A DNA stretch of 26,020 nucleotides. Source: Cruorifilaria tuberocauda. Its lineage: Eukaryota > Nematoda > Chromadorea > Rhabditida > Onchocercidae. The notes beneath the pieces were generated by a model that saw nothing but the letters and a program-made list of their open reading frames with translations, made no database searches and was not told the origin of the DNA. A program made the translations under genes and the position numbers. Positions 25,753 to 26,020 of this stretch are shown here, piece by piece. The stretch is taken from the NCBI GenBank assembly GCA_013365365.1, contig JABVXU010000685.1:1-26020 (forward strand), read 5' to 3'. How positions within the stretch are numbered: the first letter of the stretch is position 1; each line of letters starts with the position of its first letter.

Positions 25753-26020
25753 GTTTGTTTTGGGCCTTTTTTTTTTTAATTTCAGGATTGTTCTTTTCCA
25801 TCTGATAAAATTTTCTTAGGCTAAGAAATATTAAATAAATATTTAATTCAAAAGTCGAGAAAACTTCAATTCATGTTATTTTCGATTTATATTCAGACTT
25901 TTTTCCGCATTTCGTTTGCTGTAATATTGATAAGAGAATCGCAAAGTTAATGATAGAGTTTTAGGATTACCATTTTTGAAATTGTTTAACGAATTAATTA
26001 TCTAACAAATCGATCAATTT
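25753..26020 (+). other. Start of cyclase intron 24 or alternative 3' end
   Basis: After the donor GTTTGT (25753) I find no exon encoding the expected VKGKG...TYWL ending, so the gene most likely continues beyond the window. An acceptor-like TTTAATTTCAG ends at 25785. Using it would require a 33-nt intron, very short even for nematodes, and would add only 12 codons before TAA at 25822-25824. Confidence 0.5.

Overview
The window looks like nuclear DNA of a nematode, most likely a clade III / filarial species. It is very AT-rich. Its genes have many short exons, with GTAAGT-type donors and short TTTCAG / TTTTAG acceptors. It pairs a group I p21-activated kinase with a single-pass receptor guanylate cyclase, a family that is strongly expanded in nematodes. 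The species assignment is inference. I see no bacterial genes, rRNA, tRNA or CRISPR array.

Layout. (1) 1-727: AT-rich 5' flank with one doubtful minus-strand ORF. (2) 728-8902, plus strand: a complete PAK gene of 13 exons. The joined reading frame is 1896 nt (631 residues) and every junction is phase-consistent. (3) 8903-12149: intergenic DNA with three minisatellite blocks. One of them is an array of ACTGATAA / TGATAAG GATA-type motifs. A candidate signal-peptide first exon for the next gene lies at 11304-11410. (4) 12150 to at least 25752, plus strand: a receptor-type guanylate cyclase of 24 recognised exons. It has an extracellular ligand-binding domain, one transmembrane segment, a kinase-homology pseudokinase, a signalling-helix coiled coil and a class III cyclase domain. 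The joined frame is 3273 nt (1091 residues). The last part of the cyclase domain appears to lie beyond the window.

The two genes are not functionally linked in any obvious way. PAK is a cytosolic Rac/Cdc42 effector kinase; the cyclase would be a sensory or membrane cGMP receptor. They are tandem on one strand but more than 2 kb apart, so I see no sign of an operon.

Three things stand out. First, the cyclase domain keeps both metal-binding aspartates and both guanine-recognition residues, but the conserved catalytic Asn and Arg are replaced by Thr and Lys. Second, introns of the cyclase gene are packed with tandem repeats, whereas PAK introns have none that I can see; several of the duplications copy a splice donor or acceptor. 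Third, a roughly 510-bp fold-back element with ~125-bp inverted arms sits in cyclase intron 2. I found no previously undescribed multi-gene system. All gene models are manual splice predictions from sequence alone.
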